The notes: a model not told the origin generated them from the letters alone. Positions 48,910-58,726 are shown, counted from the first letter of the stretch. The stretch: DNA of 64,000 bases from Bacillus paralicheniformis (GCF_001042485.2 NZ_LBMN02000035.1:124001-188000); one strand, 5' to 3'. Numbers and translations: made by a program.

Positions 48910-49956
48910 ATGAGTGATCGTCAGGCAGCCTTAGATATGGCGCTTAAACAAATAGAAAAGCAGTTTGGTAAAGGTTCGATTATGAAACTCGGCGAACAAA
49001 CTGAAACGAGAATTTCAACAGTTCCGAGCGGTTCTTTAGCGCTCGACACGGCTCTTGGAGTGGGCGGATACCCGCGCGGCCGGATTATTGAAGTATACGG
49101 GCCTGAAAGCTCCGGTAAAACGACGGTGGCGCTTCATGCGATTGCCGAAGTTCAGCAGCAGGGCGGACAGGCGGCGTTCATCGACGCCGAGCACGCGCTC
49201 GACCCCGTCTATGCACAAAAGCTGGGCGTCAACATTGATGAGCTTTTGCTGTCACAGCCTGATACGGGCGAGCAGGCGCTTGAAATCGCCGAAGCTCTTG
49301 TCAGAAGCGGAGCGGTGGATATCGTTGTCATCGACTCTGTGGCAGCGCTTGTGCCGAAAGCTGAAATCGAAGGAGATATGGGGGATTCCCACGTCGGTTT
49401 GCAGGCCAGACTGATGTCTCAAGCGCTTCGTAAGCTTTCCGGAGCGATCAATAAATCGAAGACCATCGCGATCTTTATTAACCAGATTCGTGAAAAAGTC
49501 GGCGTCATGTTTGGAAATCCTGAGACGACGCCAGGCGGAAGAGCGCTGAAATTCTACTCTTCTGTCCGCCTTGAAGTGCGCCGCGCAGAGCAGCTGAAAC
49601 AAGGCAACGATGTCATGGGGAACAAGACGAAAATCAAAGTCGTGAAAAACAAAGTGGCCCCTCCATTCCGGACTGCCGAAGTGGACATTATGTACGGGGA
49701 AGGGATTTCAAAAGAAGGGGAAATCATCGATCTCGGAACAGAGCTTGACATCGTTCAGAAGAGCGGTGCATGGTACTCTTATCAGGAGGAACGTCTTGGT
49801 CAAGGCCGTGAAAATGCCAAACAGTTCCTGAAAGAAAACAAGGACATCCTTTTGATGATTCAAGAACAGATCCGGGAGCACTACGGTTTGGACACTGGAG
49901 GCGTTGCTCCTGCTCAGGAAGACGAGGCCCAAGCTCAAGAAGAACTCGAATTTTAA
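48910..49956 (+). CDS. recA: Recombinase RecA
   Basis: RecA promotes homologous strand exchange and induces LexA self-cleavage. ATG 48910 follows AAAGGAGG, giving 348 residues; the frame extends upstream through the promoter. Walker A GPESSGKT is at about 64-71, followed by [13 protein letters not shown], and the L2 loop [20 protein letters not shown]. The C-terminus is acidic ([12 protein letters not shown]). Own terminator follows. Confidence 0.98.
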   Translation: MSDRQAALDMALKQIEKQFGKGSIMKLGEQTETRISTVPSGSLALDTALGVGGYPRGRIIEVYGPESSGKTTVALHAIAEVQQQGGQAAFIDAEHALDPVYAQKLGVNIDELLLSQPDTGEQALEIAEALVRSGAVDIVVIDSVAALVPKAEIEGDMGDSHVGLQARLMSQALRKLSGAINKSKTIAIFINQIREKVGVMFGNPETTPGGRALKFYSSVRLEVRRAEQLKQGNDVMGNKTKIKVVKNKVAPPFRTAEVDIMYGEGISKEGEIIDLGTELDIVQKSGAWYSYQEERLGQGRENAKQFLKENKDILLMIQEQIREHYGLDTGGVAPAQEDEAQAQEELEF

Positions 49957-49970
49957 TCATGAAACATGTG

Positions 49971-50003
49971 AAAGGCTGCCGGCCCGATCGGCAGCCTTTT
50001 CCT
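49971..50003 (+). terminator. Terminator of recA
   Basis: AAAGGCTGCCG (49971-49981) and CGGCAGCCTTT (49989-49999), then TTCC. Confidence 0.92.
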
Positions 50004-50097
50004 TTCATCTGCGCATTCAGACGCAGCTCCTTTGTCCATCACCTTCATCTGCACCGTTTGAAAAGGCGTTTAATCCGGAAACGTTAAGACCGTAAGC

Positions 50098-50297
50098 TTG
50101 ACAAGTATTTCCCACACAATTACAATGAAATTGTATCACTTGTTTTTCTTAACATGATTGATAAACATTTAAACTTGACAAGGGCTGTGAAGCCGCTTCA
50201 CTCCCTGTGAAGGTTCTGTATGTTGAGAAGAAGTACAATGTACATGCCGACACTTACTTTTAGCAAGACAAGTTCATAGCAAGAGGAGGTGAAAGTT
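50098..50297 (+). promoter_or_regulatory. rny promoter and leader with alternative hairpins
   Basis: A strong promoter TTGACA (50098-50103), 17 nt, TACAAT (50121-50126). The ~165-nt leader has GTGAAG (50187-50192), CTTCAC (50196-50201) and GTGAAG (50207-50212): the middle block can pair with either neighbour. The 340 nt between recA and rny otherwise hold only the recA terminator; I see no further gene. Confidence 0.7.
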
Positions 50298-51857
50298 ATG
50301 AATCCTTTAGCAATTCTCATCTCCATTTTGCTGAGCCTATTCTGTTTAGTTGTTGGCTACTATGTTCGTAAAATCATTGCCGAAGCAAAAATTTCAGGTG
50401 CGCGAAATGCAGCCGAACAAATTCTTGGAGACGCAAAGCGGGATGCTGAAGCGTTGAAAAAAGAAGCCCTTCTTGAAGCAAAGGACGAGATTCATACGCT
50501 TCGGATAGAAGCTGAACAAGAAGTTCGTGAAAGACGAAATGAGCTTCAAAAACAAGAAAACCGTTTACTTCAAAAGGAAGAGAACCTTGACCGAAAAGAT
50601 GAATCATTAGATAAACGGGAAGCGATGTTGGAGAAGAAAGATCATTCTCTGAATGAACGACAACAACATATTGAAGAGATGGAAAGCAAAGTGGATGAAA
50701 TGATTCGTATGCAGCAGTCAGAGTTGGAGCGTATTTCAAGTCTGACGCGAGATGAAGCGAAGCAAATCATTCTGGAACGGGTTGAAAACGAGCTTTCCCA
50801 TGACATCGCGATCATGACGAAAGAAAGTGAAAATCGAGCGAAAGAAGAGGCTGATAAAAAAGCGAAAAATATTCTTTCATTGGCTTTACAGCGCTGTGCG
50901 GCAGATCATGTGGCCGAGACGACGGTTTCAGTTGTCAACCTTCCAAATGATGAGATGAAAGGCCGCATTATCGGACGTGAAGGACGTAATATCCGTACAT
51001 TGGAAACATTGACGGGGATCGATCTGATCATCGACGATACGCCGGAAGCCGTTATCCTTTCAGGATTTGATCCGATCAGGCGTGAAACAGCCAGGATCGC
51101 TCTTGATAAACTCGTTCAGGATGGCCGCATTCATCCTGCCAGAATCGAAGAAATGGTTGAGAAATCCCGCCGTGAAGTGGATGATTACATCCGCGAAATG
51201 GGTGAACAGACGACGTTTGAAGTTGGAGTTCACGGTCTTCATCCCGATTTAATCAAAATCCTCGGCCGCTTGAAGTTCAGAACGAGCTACGGACAGAATG
51301 TACTGAAACATTCAATGGAAGTGGCGTTTCTGACAGGCCTGATGGCTTCAGAGCTCGGGGAAGACGTGACGCTCGCAAAAAGGGCAGGACTTCTTCATGA
51401 TATCGGGAAAGCGATTGACCATGAGGTGGAAGGAAGCCACGTTGAAATCGGTGTGGAACTGGCCACTAAGTATAAAGAGCATCCAGTTGTCATCAACAGT
51501 ATCGCATCTCACCACGGAGATCAGGAGCCGACTTCCATCATCGCCGTGCTCGTGGCCGCAGCCGATGCGCTGTCCGCCGCAAGACCAGGCGCAAGAAGCG
51601 AAACGCTCGAAAACTATATTCGCAGGCTTGAAAAGCTGGAAGAAATCTCTGAATCGTACGAAGGTGTTGAAAAATCATTCGCGATACAAGCGGGACGAGA
51701 GGTGCGGATCATGGTCAAACCTGACTCAATCAACGATCTTGAAGCCCATCGTTTGGCGCGTGATATTCGAAAACGAATCGAGGACGAGCTTGACTACCCT
51801 GGACACATCAAGGTAACCGTGATCAGGGAAACGAGAGCCGTTGAATACGCAAAATAA
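50298..51857 (+). CDS. rny: Ribonuclease Y
   Basis: RNase Y is the membrane-bound endonuclease that starts most mRNA decay in Bacillus. ATG 50298 follows AGAGGAGGTGA, giving 519 residues. It has an N-terminal membrane anchor ([20 protein letters not shown]), a long coiled coil (about 30-190), a KH domain ([17 protein letters not shown]) and an HD domain ([13 protein letters not shown]). Partners in this window are pnpA, rnjB and the specificity factor ricA. Confidence 0.98.
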   Translation: MNPLAILISILLSLFCLVVGYYVRKIIAEAKISGARNAAEQILGDAKRDAEALKKEALLEAKDEIHTLRIEAEQEVRERRNELQKQENRLLQKEENLDRKDESLDKREAMLEKKDHSLNERQQHIEEMESKVDEMIRMQQSELERISSLTRDEAKQIILERVENELSHDIAIMTKESENRAKEEADKKAKNILSLALQRCAADHVAETTVSVVNLPNDEMKGRIIGREGRNIRTLETLTGIDLIIDDTPEAVILSGFDPIRRETARIALDKLVQDGRIHPARIEEMVEKSRREVDDYIREMGEQTTFEVGVHGLHPDLIKILGRLKFRTSYGQNVLKHSMEVAFLTGLMASELGEDVTLAKRAGLLHDIGKAIDHEVEGSHVEIGVELATKYKEHPVVINSIASHHGDQEPTSIIAVLVAAADALSAARPGARSETLENYIRRLEKLEEISESYEGVEKSFAIQAGREVRIMVKPDSINDLEAHRLARDIRKRIEDELDYPGHIKVTVIRETRAVEYAK

Positions 51858-51892
51858 AGTGGTGCGAATGCGCCACTTTATTTTTTTGTTTC
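51858..51892 (+). terminator. Terminator of rny
   Basis: AAAGTGG and CCACTTT arms around a TGCGAATGCG loop, followed by ATTTTTTTG. Confidence 0.88.
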
Positions 51893-51943
51893 CTTGTGTA
51901 ACACTATGATTAAAACCTATTTTAAAAAAGAAAGGGTCAAATT

Positions 51944-52741
51944 ATGAGAATTTTATTTATTGGAGATGTTGTCGGTTCGCCCGGCAGAGACATGATCAAA
52001 ACCTATTTGCCGAAGCTGAAGCTGAAATATAAACCGAACGCCGTCATCGTCAACGGAGAAAACGCCGCACACGGAAAAGGCATTACCGAAAAAATATACC
52101 ACCAGCTCATTCAAGCGGGAGCCGACGTTCTCACAATGGGAAACCACACATGGGATAAAAGGGAAATATTTGATTTTATTGATGATGCGCCGCAGATCGT
52201 CAGACCCGCCAATTTTCCCGAAGGCACGCCTGGAAAAGGCATCACATACATAAAAACAAACGGTTCGAAGGAACTGGCTGTGATCAATTTGCAAGGCCGC
52301 ACATTTCTGCCTGCGATCGATTGCCCTTTTCGAAAAGCTGATGAATTAATAGAAGAAGCGTCAAAAAGAACACCGTTCATTTTTATCGATTTTCATGCCG
52401 AAGCGACAAGCGAAAAGCAGGCGATCGGCTGGTATACGGACGGCCGCGTTTCAGCAGTTGTCGGAACGCATACGCATGTTCAGACAGCTGACAACCGCAT
52501 TCTTCCGAAAGGCACGGCATATATAACAGACGTAGGGATGACAGGGCCTTACGACGGAATTCTCGGCGTCGACCGCGAGACGATTATCAAACGATTTAAA
52601 ACGAGCCTGCCCGTTCGTTTTGAGATTGCCGAAGGCCGCACAACACTGAGCGGAGTTGTCATTGACATTGACGAACAGAACAAGAAAGCCGTTAAAATTG
52701 ACCGGATATTAATTAATGATGACCACATGTTTTTTGAATGA
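51944..52741 (+). CDS. ymdB: YmdB-family metallophosphodiesterase
   Basis: YmdB is a 2',3'-cyclic nucleotide phosphodiesterase needed for biofilm and pellicle development in B. subtilis. The 265-residue protein has the metal motifs GDVVGSPGRD, NGENAAHGKG, MGNHTWDKREIFDF, DFHAEATSEKQA and VGTHTHVQTAD. ATG 51944 follows AAAGGGTC. In B. subtilis rny, ymdB and spoVS are also consecutive. Confidence 0.96.
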   Translation: MRILFIGDVVGSPGRDMIKTYLPKLKLKYKPNAVIVNGENAAHGKGITEKIYHQLIQAGADVLTMGNHTWDKREIFDFIDDAPQIVRPANFPEGTPGKGITYIKTNGSKELAVINLQGRTFLPAIDCPFRKADELIEEASKRTPFIFIDFHAEATSEKQAIGWYTDGRVSAVVGTHTHVQTADNRILPKGTAYITDVGMTGPYDGILGVDRETIIKRFKTSLPVRFEIAEGRTTLSGVVIDIDEQNKKAVKIDRILINDDHMFFE

Positions 52742-52780
52742 CTGAACAGAAAATCATTTTAGAAAAATATTAAAAGGAAA

Positions 52781-52810
52781 GCAGGAATATCCCGGTCCTA
52801 TAGTGAATAT
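52781..52810 (+). promoter_or_regulatory. Sigma-H promoter of spoVS
   Basis: GCAGGAATA (52781-52789), 12 nt, AGTGAATAT (52802-52810) agrees with the sigma-H consensus RNAGGAWWW and RNNGAATWW. spoVS is sigma-H dependent in B. subtilis. Confidence 0.75.
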
Positions 52811-52865
52811 AGTAAAAATGGAAGGTACCCTGCTATTTTTGAAAAGCAATTAAAAGGGGATGGCT

Positions 52866-52955
52866 TTGAAAATAGCAACATCTAATAATGATTGTTCTAA
52901 TGAACACTCACTTATCCATTGTAAACTTAAGGGGGAGCAGGAATGGAAATATTAA
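52866..52955 (+). CDS. Possible 29-codon upstream ORF overlapping the spoVS start
   Basis: TTG 52866, 6-7 nt after AAAAGGGGA, opens a 29-codon frame (KIATSNNDCSNEHSLIHCK and so on) that ends 13 nt inside spoVS in another frame. It lies in the spoVS leader downstream of the sigma-H promoter. It could couple translation or be chance. Confidence 0.25.
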   Translation: MKIATSNNDCSNEHSLIHCKLKGEQEWKY

Positions 52956-53203
52956 AGGTTTCAGCAAAATCAAATCCAAACTCGGTCGCAGGTGCGCTCG
53001 CAGGAGTCTTGAGGGAACGAGGAGCTGCAGAAATTCAAGCAATCGGAGCCGGAGCATTAAATCAGGCTGTTAAAGCGGTAGCGATTGCACGGGGATTTGT
53101 AGCGCCGAGCGGTGTCGATCTGATTTGCATTCCGGCGTTTACGGACATTCAAATTGACGGTGAAGAACGAACAGCGATTAAGCTAATCGTAGAGCCTCGC
53201 TGA
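52943..53203 (+). CDS. spoVS: Stage V sporulation protein S
   Basis: SpoVS is an 86-residue Alba-fold protein required for late sporulation and affecting septation. It reads EILKVSAKSNPNSVAGALAG and ends IKLIVEPR, nearly invariant in spore formers. ATG 52943 follows GGGGGAGCAG. Confidence 0.97.
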   Translation: MEILKVSAKSNPNSVAGALAGVLRERGAAEIQAIGAGALNQAVKAVAIARGFVAPSGVDLICIPAFTDIQIDGEERTAIKLIVEPR

Positions 53204-53232
53204 TAGAAAAATCACTCTTTTTCAAATGCTTC

Positions 53233-53266
53233 AACCTGCTTACTTTCACGTAAGCGGGTTGTTTTT
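53233..53266 (+). terminator. Terminator of spoVS
   Basis: AACCTGCTTAC (53233-53243) and GTAAGCGGGTT (53250-53260), then GTTTTT. Confidence 0.9.
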
Positions 53267-53302
53267 GGTTTAGCCGTTTTTGAAAAATGCAGCCGGGAGA
53301 GG

Positions 53303-54229
53303 ATGAACGTGAAAATTTTTGATGCCCATTCTGATTTGCTGCTGAAGCTCTGGAAAAATCCGAAGCTTAATGAGTACAGTGACCCGTCGCTTCAAACGCC
53401 GGTTCAGGCTCTGTTAAACGGAAAGGCGAAAGTGCAGTGTCTGGCGATTTTTCTGCCCGAAACCGTACCCGACACAATAAGGCTTGAAATGGCGCTCGTG
53501 CAGATCCGGCTGTTTCACGAAAAAATTGCAAAGTACAAGCGGATCAAACTGATCAAACATAAAGCCGATATCGACAAGCTCAAAAGCGATGAAACCGGCA
53601 TCATTCTAACGATGGAAGGCTGTGAACCGATCTCAAAAAACTTAAGGCTGTTTGACATCTTTTTTCAGCTCGGAGTCAGAAGTTTCGGCCTGACGTGGAA
53701 CTGGGCCAATACGTTCGCAGACGGCGCTTTAGAAGAAAGAAACGCAGGTTTGACTTCTTATGGGGAAAGGCTGATTCGCAAGGCGAACAAAAACCGGGCA
53801 TGGACCGATCTCTCCCATTTATCAGAGAAAAGCTTTTGGGGTGCGGTTGAAACGGCAGCGTATCCGATCGCCTCTCATTCGAATGCGCACAGCCTTTGCC
53901 CTCATCCGAGAAATTTAAAAGACGATCAAATCAAAGCGCTTATTGAAAAGAACGGCGTCATCGGTTTGACATTTGTCCCTGAATTCGTGAGAAACGGAAA
54001 AACGCCTGTGATCAAAGATATCCTCTCACATATTGACCATGTCTGTTCTTTGGGAGGCGAGCGGCATATCGGATTCGGATCTGATTTTGACGGCATCGAC
54101 CGGGTCATTCCGGGTCTGGAGGCCCACAAAGATTACGGGAATCTGATCGAAGCTTTGCAGCGCTCATATACACCAAGTCAAGTCGACGGATTTCTCTTTC
54201 AAAATTTCTTCAGCCGCATCCCATTTTAA
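53303..54229 (+). CDS. M19 (renal) dipeptidase family protein
   Basis: A 308-residue cytoplasmic protein of the membrane-dipeptidase family, which hydrolyses dipeptides, including some with a C-terminal D-residue. Metal ligands are seen in FDAHSDLLLK (His-x-Asp), the bridging Glu in LTMEGCEPI, His in SHSNAHSLCPHPRNL and the Asp in IGFGSDFDG. ATG 53303 is very close to GGGAGAGG; the in-frame GTG at 53309 has better spacing. B. subtilis has no gene here between spoVS and tdh, as I recall. Confidence 0.88.
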   Translation: MNVKIFDAHSDLLLKLWKNPKLNEYSDPSLQTPVQALLNGKAKVQCLAIFLPETVPDTIRLEMALVQIRLFHEKIAKYKRIKLIKHKADIDKLKSDETGIILTMEGCEPISKNLRLFDIFFQLGVRSFGLTWNWANTFADGALEERNAGLTSYGERLIRKANKNRAWTDLSHLSEKSFWGAVETAAYPIASHSNAHSLCPHPRNLKDDQIKALIEKNGVIGLTFVPEFVRNGKTPVIKDILSHIDHVCSLGGERHIGFGSDFDGIDRVIPGLEAHKDYGNLIEALQRSYTPSQVDGFLFQNFFSRIPF

Positions 54230-54288
54230 AAAAATATCATACATTTTTCAGAGGGTGTTCATCTGTTTTTATCAGGAGGACACAGGTG

Positions 54289-54317
54289 TTTACCAATATG
54301 AATTATCGTGCTACAAT
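54289..54317 (+). promoter_or_regulatory. Promoter of tdh-kbl
   Basis: TTTACC (54289-54294), 17 nt, TACAAT (54312-54317), with TGC before the -10 (extended -10). Confidence 0.55.
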
Positions 54318-54356
54318 CCTTTTGTAAAGCGATTTTGCAAAGGGGGTCTGTTCATC

Positions 54357-55397
54357 TTGGACGGAAATATGAAGGCGCTTATCAAGAAGCCGGGGGAGCC
54401 AGGCGCCAGCTTCGAGCTCGTCCCGATACCGAAGATCGACAAACACGAGGTGCTGATCAAAGTCAAAGCCGCATCGATTTGCGGAACGGATGTCCATATT
54501 TATAATTGGGATGAATGGGCGAAAAGCAGGGTGAAACCGCCTTATGTGTTTGGCCACGAATTTTCCGGCGAGGTTGTACTAGTGGGGGAAAATGTGACTG
54601 CGGTACAAGAAGGGGAGTATGTTTCGGCAGAAACGCACATCGTTTGCGGAAAGTGCCTGCCGTGTTTGACCGGAAAAGAGCATGTCTGCAGAAAAACGCT
54701 GATTCTCGGTGTCGATACAGACGGCTGTTTTGCTGAATATGTCAAAGTGCCTGCCGCAAACATTTGGAAAAATCCGGACGGCATGCCTGAGGATCTCGCT
54801 TCTATTCAAGAACCGCTCGGAAACGCCGTGCATACGGTTCTGACGGGAATGACAGCTGGAGTGAAAGTCGCTGTCGTCGGCTGCGGACCGATCGGATTGA
54901 TGGCCGTGGCAGTTGCAAAAGCGTCAGGCGCGTCACAAGTGATCGCCATCGATAAAAACGAATACAGGCTCGACCTTGCATTGCAAATGGGGGCAACCGA
55001 TATCATCTCCGTTGAAAAAGAAGATCCGCTCAAAAATGTAAGCGCTTTAACAGACGGTGAAGGGGCGGACTTGGTTTGCGAAATGTCAGGCCATCCGACG
55101 GCCATCCGCCAAAGTTTAAAAATGGCTGCGAACGGAGGGCGGGTGCATGTCTTAAGTCTGCCCGAGCATCCCGTATGCATCGATATGACAAATGATATCG
55201 TCTTTAAAGGATTGACGGTTCAGGGAATTACCGGCCGCAAAATGTTTGAAACGTGGAGGCAGGTCAGCGGTCTTCTCCAGTCCGGTACGATTCAAATCAA
55301 GCCTGTCATCACCCACCGTTTCCCGATGGAAGAGTTTGAAAAAGGCTTTGAACTGATGAGAAAAGGGCAATGCGGAAAAGTCGTATTGATACCGTGA
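54357..55397 (+). CDS. tdh: L-threonine 3-dehydrogenase
   Basis: Tdh oxidises threonine to 2-amino-3-ketobutyrate with NAD. TTG 54357 lies 9 nt after AAAGGGGG and gives 346 residues as in B. subtilis; ATG 54369 is an alternative. It is a zinc alcohol-dehydrogenase: catalytic zinc ICGTDVHIYNW and FGHEFSG, structural zinc CGKCLPCLTGKEHVC, and Rossmann VAVVGCGPIGLMAVAVA. It ends 14 nt before kbl. Confidence 0.96.
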   Translation: MDGNMKALIKKPGEPGASFELVPIPKIDKHEVLIKVKAASICGTDVHIYNWDEWAKSRVKPPYVFGHEFSGEVVLVGENVTAVQEGEYVSAETHIVCGKCLPCLTGKEHVCRKTLILGVDTDGCFAEYVKVPAANIWKNPDGMPEDLASIQEPLGNAVHTVLTGMTAGVKVAVVGCGPIGLMAVAVAKASGASQVIAIDKNEYRLDLALQMGATDIISVEKEDPLKNVSALTDGEGADLVCEMSGHPTAIRQSLKMAANGGRVHVLSLPEHPVCIDMTNDIVFKGLTVQGITGRKMFETWRQVSGLLQSGTIQIKPVITHRFPMEEFEKGFELMRKGQCGKVVLIP

Positions 55398-55411
55398 AGG
55401 GAGAGATGGAT

Positions 55412-56587
55412 ATGAAAGAATTTAATTTTTTAGCTTCCGAGCTTGATACAATGAAAGAAAACGGAACTTTTCAGGAACTGCCGATCATCGAATCGCTGCA
55501 AGGATCAACTGTCAAAATGAAGGGAAAAGACATCATTCAGCTTTCATCCAATAACTATCTCGGGTTGACGTCACATCCGCGCCTCCAAAAAGCGGCCGAA
55601 GAGGCGGTAAAACGGTACGGAGCTGGAACGGGATCGGTCCGGACAATAGCCGGAACATTCACCATGCATGATGAGCTCGAAAAGAAGCTCGCTTCATTTA
55701 AAAATACTGAAGCTGCGCTCGTATTCCAGTCCGGTTTCACCGCAAATCAAGGCATTCTTTCAAGCATTCTTACCAAAGATGATATCGTCATCTCAGACGA
55801 ATTAAACCATGCTTCCATCATTGACGGCATCAGACTTACCAAAGCGGGCAAAAAAGTATATCAGCATGCGGACATGGAAGATTTAGAAAAGATTTTAAAA
55901 AAATCAATGAATTACAGAATGCGGCTTATCGTTACAGACGGCGTGTTTTCGATGGACGGAGACATCGCACCGCTTCCCGAAATCGTCCGGCTCGCTGAAC
56001 AGTATGACGCATTTGTCATGGTCGACGACGCGCATGCGTCCGGCGTTCTCGGCGAGAACGGGCGCGGAACGGTTCACCATTTCGGGCTGGACGGGAAGGT
56101 TCACATTCAAGTCGGCACGCTCAGCAAGGCGATCGGTGTTTTAGGAGGCTATGCGGCCGGTTCCAAGGTGCTGATCGACTATTTAAAGCATAAAGGCAGA
56201 CCGTTTCTCTTCAGTACTTCCCATCCGCCGGCCGTCACTGCGGCATGCATTGAAGCGGTCAATGTGCTGATGGAGGAACCTTCATTAATTAAAAAGCTTT
56301 GGGACAATACTTCGTACTTCAAAAAAGAGCTTGAAAAAATCGGCCTTCCGCTGATTAAGAGCGAAACGCCGATCACGCCGATTTTAATAGGTGATGAAGC
56401 CGAGGCATGCCGCTTTTCAAGCACGCTTTTCGAGCTCGGTTTATTTGCCCAGGCCATTGTATTTCCGACCGTCCCGAAAGGCAAAGCGCGGATCAGAACG
56501 ATCATGACCGCCCAGCATTCAAAAGAAGAACTTGATAAAGCCCTTGAAATCATTGAAACCGGCGCCAAAAAAGCGGGTCTGCTTTAA
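55412..56587 (+). CDS. kbl: 2-Amino-3-ketobutyrate CoA ligase (glycine C-acetyltransferase)
   Basis: Kbl splits the Tdh product with CoA to glycine and acetyl-CoA, completing threonine catabolism. It is a PLP enzyme of the alpha-oxoamine synthase family, 391 residues. The PLP Lys is K239 in VGTLSKAIGVLGGY; SSNNYLGLTSHPRL and DDAHASGVLGENGRGT are also typical. ATG 55412 lies 7 nt after AAGGGAGAG. Confidence 0.96.
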   Translation: MKEFNFLASELDTMKENGTFQELPIIESLQGSTVKMKGKDIIQLSSNNYLGLTSHPRLQKAAEEAVKRYGAGTGSVRTIAGTFTMHDELEKKLASFKNTEAALVFQSGFTANQGILSSILTKDDIVISDELNHASIIDGIRLTKAGKKVYQHADMEDLEKILKKSMNYRMRLIVTDGVFSMDGDIAPLPEIVRLAEQYDAFVMVDDAHASGVLGENGRGTVHHFGLDGKVHIQVGTLSKAIGVLGGYAAGSKVLIDYLKHKGRPFLFSTSHPPAVTAACIEAVNVLMEEPSLIKKLWDNTSYFKKELEKIGLPLIKSETPITPILIGDEAEACRFSSTLFELGLFAQAIVFPTVPKGKARIRTIMTAQHSKEELDKALEIIETGAKKAGLL

Positions 56588-56623
56588 ACTCGTCGATTTC
56601 TTTTTAAACAAAGCAAATAACCA

Positions 56624-56652
56624 TTGATAATCATTTTCAGTTAGTGTACAAT
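56624..56652 (+). promoter_or_regulatory. miaB promoter overlapped by a Fur-box-like sequence
   Basis: TTGATA (56624-56629), 17 nt, TACAAT (56647-56652). Over the -35 and spacer lies TGATAATCATTTTCA (56625-56639), one mismatch from the Fur 7-1-7 consensus TGATAATNATTATCA. Confidence 0.6.
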
Positions 56653-56655
56653 GAT

Positions 56656-56687
56656 AGGTTCTGGGTTGTGCTGACAACCGAGAACCT
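56656..56687 (+). repeat. Hairpin at the 5' end of the miaB transcript
   Basis: AGGTTCTGGGTTGT (56656-56669) pairs with ACAACCGAGAACCT (56674-56687), 13 of 14 pairs, loop GCTG. It begins about where transcription should start. There is no T run, so it is likely a stabilising 5' stem-loop. Confidence 0.75.
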
Positions 56688-56730
56688 TTATACTGAAGAG
56701 TGGAGCTTTGTTTGAAAGGAGATCAAAAAC

Positions 56731-58260
56731 ATGAATGAGAAACAGCGCATTGAAAGCGGACAGGTCAATCCATCGGACAAAAAATCCGAGAAGGATTACA
56801 GCAAGTACTTCGAAGCTGTTTATGTTCCGCCTTCCTTAAAAGATGCGAAAAAACGCGGCAAAGAAGAGGTTAAATACCATAGCGATTTTAAAATTTCCGA
56901 GCAGTACAAAGGGATGGGTGAAGGACGGAAGTTCTACATCCGCACATACGGCTGCCAGATGAATGAACACGATACAGAAGTCATGGCCGGTATTTTCATG
57001 ACCCTCGGCTATGAGCCGACGGATTCGACTGAAGACGCTAATGTGATTCTGTTAAACACATGCGCCATTCGCGAAAATGCGGAAAACAAAGTATTCGGTG
57101 AAATCGGCCATTTAAAAGCTTTGAAAAAAGACAATCCGGATTTGATCCTTGGCGTATGCGGATGTATGTCCCAGGAAGAATCAGTCGTCAACCGGATTTT
57201 AAAGAAACATCCGTTCGTCGATCTGATTTTCGGTACACACAATATCCACCGCTTGCCGGAACTTTTGTCAGAAGCTTATCTGTCAAAAGAAATGGTCATC
57301 GAAGTGTGGTCTAAAGAAGGCGATGTCATTGAAAACCTTCCGAAAGTCCGCACCGGCAAAATTAAAGGCTGGGTCAACATCATGTACGGCTGCGACAAGT
57401 TCTGTACGTACTGCATCGTGCCGTACACAAGAGGAAAAGAACGAAGCAGACGTCCTGAAGAAATCATTCAGGAAGTGAGACGACTTGCGGCTGAAGGCTA
57501 TAAAGAAATCACGCTTCTCGGACAGAACGTCAACGCTTACGGCAAAGATTTCGAGGATATGGAATACGGACTCGGACACTTGATGGATGAGCTCCGCAAA
57601 ATCAATATTCCGCGAATCCGCTTCACGACAAGCCATCCGCGTGATTTTGACGATCATCTGATCGAGGTGCTCGCAAAAGGCGGGAACCTTCTGGACCACA
57701 TCCACCTGCCTGTTCAGTCCGGAAGCTCGGATGTCTTGAAACTGATGGCGCGCAAATACGACCGGGAACGCTATCTCGAGCTTGTCGCCAAAATTAAAAA
57801 AGCGATGCCGAACGCGTCTTTAACAACAGACATTATCGTCGGCTTCCCGAACGAAACTGATGAGCAATTTGAAGAAACGCTTTCCTTATACAGAGAAGTT
57901 GAATTTGACAGCGCCTATACGTTCATTTACTCGCCTCGCGAAGGAACGCCAGCTGCAAAAATGAAAGACAATGTTCCGATGCGCGTGAAAAAAGAACGGC
58001 TTCAGCGATTAAATGAAGTGGTCAACGAAATTTCCGCGAAGAAAATGAAGGAATATGAGGGGCAGGTTGTCGAAGTGTTAGTAGAGGGTGAAAGTAAAAA
58101 CAACCCTGATATCCTTGCCGGCTATACACGGAAAAACAAGCTTGTTAACTTCAAAGGACCAAAAGAAGCGATCGGCCAGCTTGTCAACGTGAAAATCCAC
58201 CAGGCGAAAACTTGGTCGCTTGACGGAGAAATGGTAGGAGAAGCAATCGAGGTGAAATAA
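56731..58260 (+). CDS. miaB: tRNA-2-methylthio-N6-dimethylallyladenosine synthase
   Basis: MiaB adds the methylthio group to i6A37 of tRNAs with two [4Fe-4S] clusters. The 509-residue protein has an N-terminal extension of about 60 residues, the UPF0004 domain with cluster cysteines C75, C111 and C145, the radical-SAM triad C221, C225 and C228 (GCDKFCTYC), and a C-terminal TRAM domain. ATG 56731 follows AAAGGAGATC. Confidence 0.97.
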   Translation: MNEKQRIESGQVNPSDKKSEKDYSKYFEAVYVPPSLKDAKKRGKEEVKYHSDFKISEQYKGMGEGRKFYIRTYGCQMNEHDTEVMAGIFMTLGYEPTDSTEDANVILLNTCAIRENAENKVFGEIGHLKALKKDNPDLILGVCGCMSQEESVVNRILKKHPFVDLIFGTHNIHRLPELLSEAYLSKEMVIEVWSKEGDVIENLPKVRTGKIKGWVNIMYGCDKFCTYCIVPYTRGKERSRRPEEIIQEVRRLAAEGYKEITLLGQNVNAYGKDFEDMEYGLGHLMDELRKINIPRIRFTTSHPRDFDDHLIEVLAKGGNLLDHIHLPVQSGSSDVLKLMARKYDRERYLELVAKIKKAMPNASLTTDIIVGFPNETDEQFEETLSLYREVEFDSAYTFIYSPREGTPAAKMKDNVPMRVKKERLQRLNEVVNEISAKKMKEYEGQVVEVLVEGESKNNPDILAGYTRKNKLVNFKGPKEAIGQLVNVKIHQAKTWSLDGEMVGEAIEVK

Positions 58261-58261
58261 A

Positions 58262-58693
58262 GTGACGCTTTATACGAAAAAAGAGATTGTTGCAAAAGCG
58301 CGGGAGCTCGCAAAAATGATTGCCGAAACGGAAGAAGTCGACTTTTTCAAAAAAGCGGAGGCACAGATTAATGAGAATGCCAAAATAACTGGCATAATCA
58401 ACCAAATCAAAGCCCTGCAAAAGCAAGCCGTCAACTTTAAACATTACGAAAAGCACGAAGCGCTTAAACAAACGGAAGCAAAGATTGACGCGCTTCAGGA
58501 AGAGCTTGACGAGATCCCGATCATTCAAGAGTTCAGAGACTCCCAAATGGAAGTCAACGACCTTCTTCAGCTCGTCGCGCATACAATATCAAACCAAGTG
58601 ACAAACGAGATCATCACATCAACCGGTGGAGACCTGCTGAAAGGCGAGACCGGTTCAAGAGTAAAAAATTCATCACCGAGCTGTTCTCTATAA
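58262..58693 (+). CDS. ricA: RNase Y specificity factor RicA (YmcA)
   Basis: RicA forms the Y-complex with RicF (YlbF) and RicT (YaaT), which directs RNase Y cleavage and affects biofilm, competence and sporulation. The 143-residue protein is helical (DFFKKAEAQINENAKITGII) and ends near a conserved Cys (SSPSCSL) used in its Fe-S clusters. GTG 58262 follows GAGGTGA from inside miaB; the genes are coupled. Its function meets rny in this window. Confidence 0.93.
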   Translation: MTLYTKKEIVAKARELAKMIAETEEVDFFKKAEAQINENAKITGIINQIKALQKQAVNFKHYEKHEALKQTEAKIDALQEELDEIPIIQEFRDSQMEVNDLLQLVAHTISNQVTNEIITSTGGDLLKGETGSRVKNSSPSCSL

Positions 58694-58698
58694 TTTGG

Positions 58699-58726
58699 CG
58701 GCGCCTTTTAAAGGCGTCGTTTTTTT
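58699..58726 (+). terminator. Terminator of miaB-ricA
   Basis: CGGCGCC (58699-58705) and GGCGTCG (58713-58719), then seven T. Confidence 0.93.
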
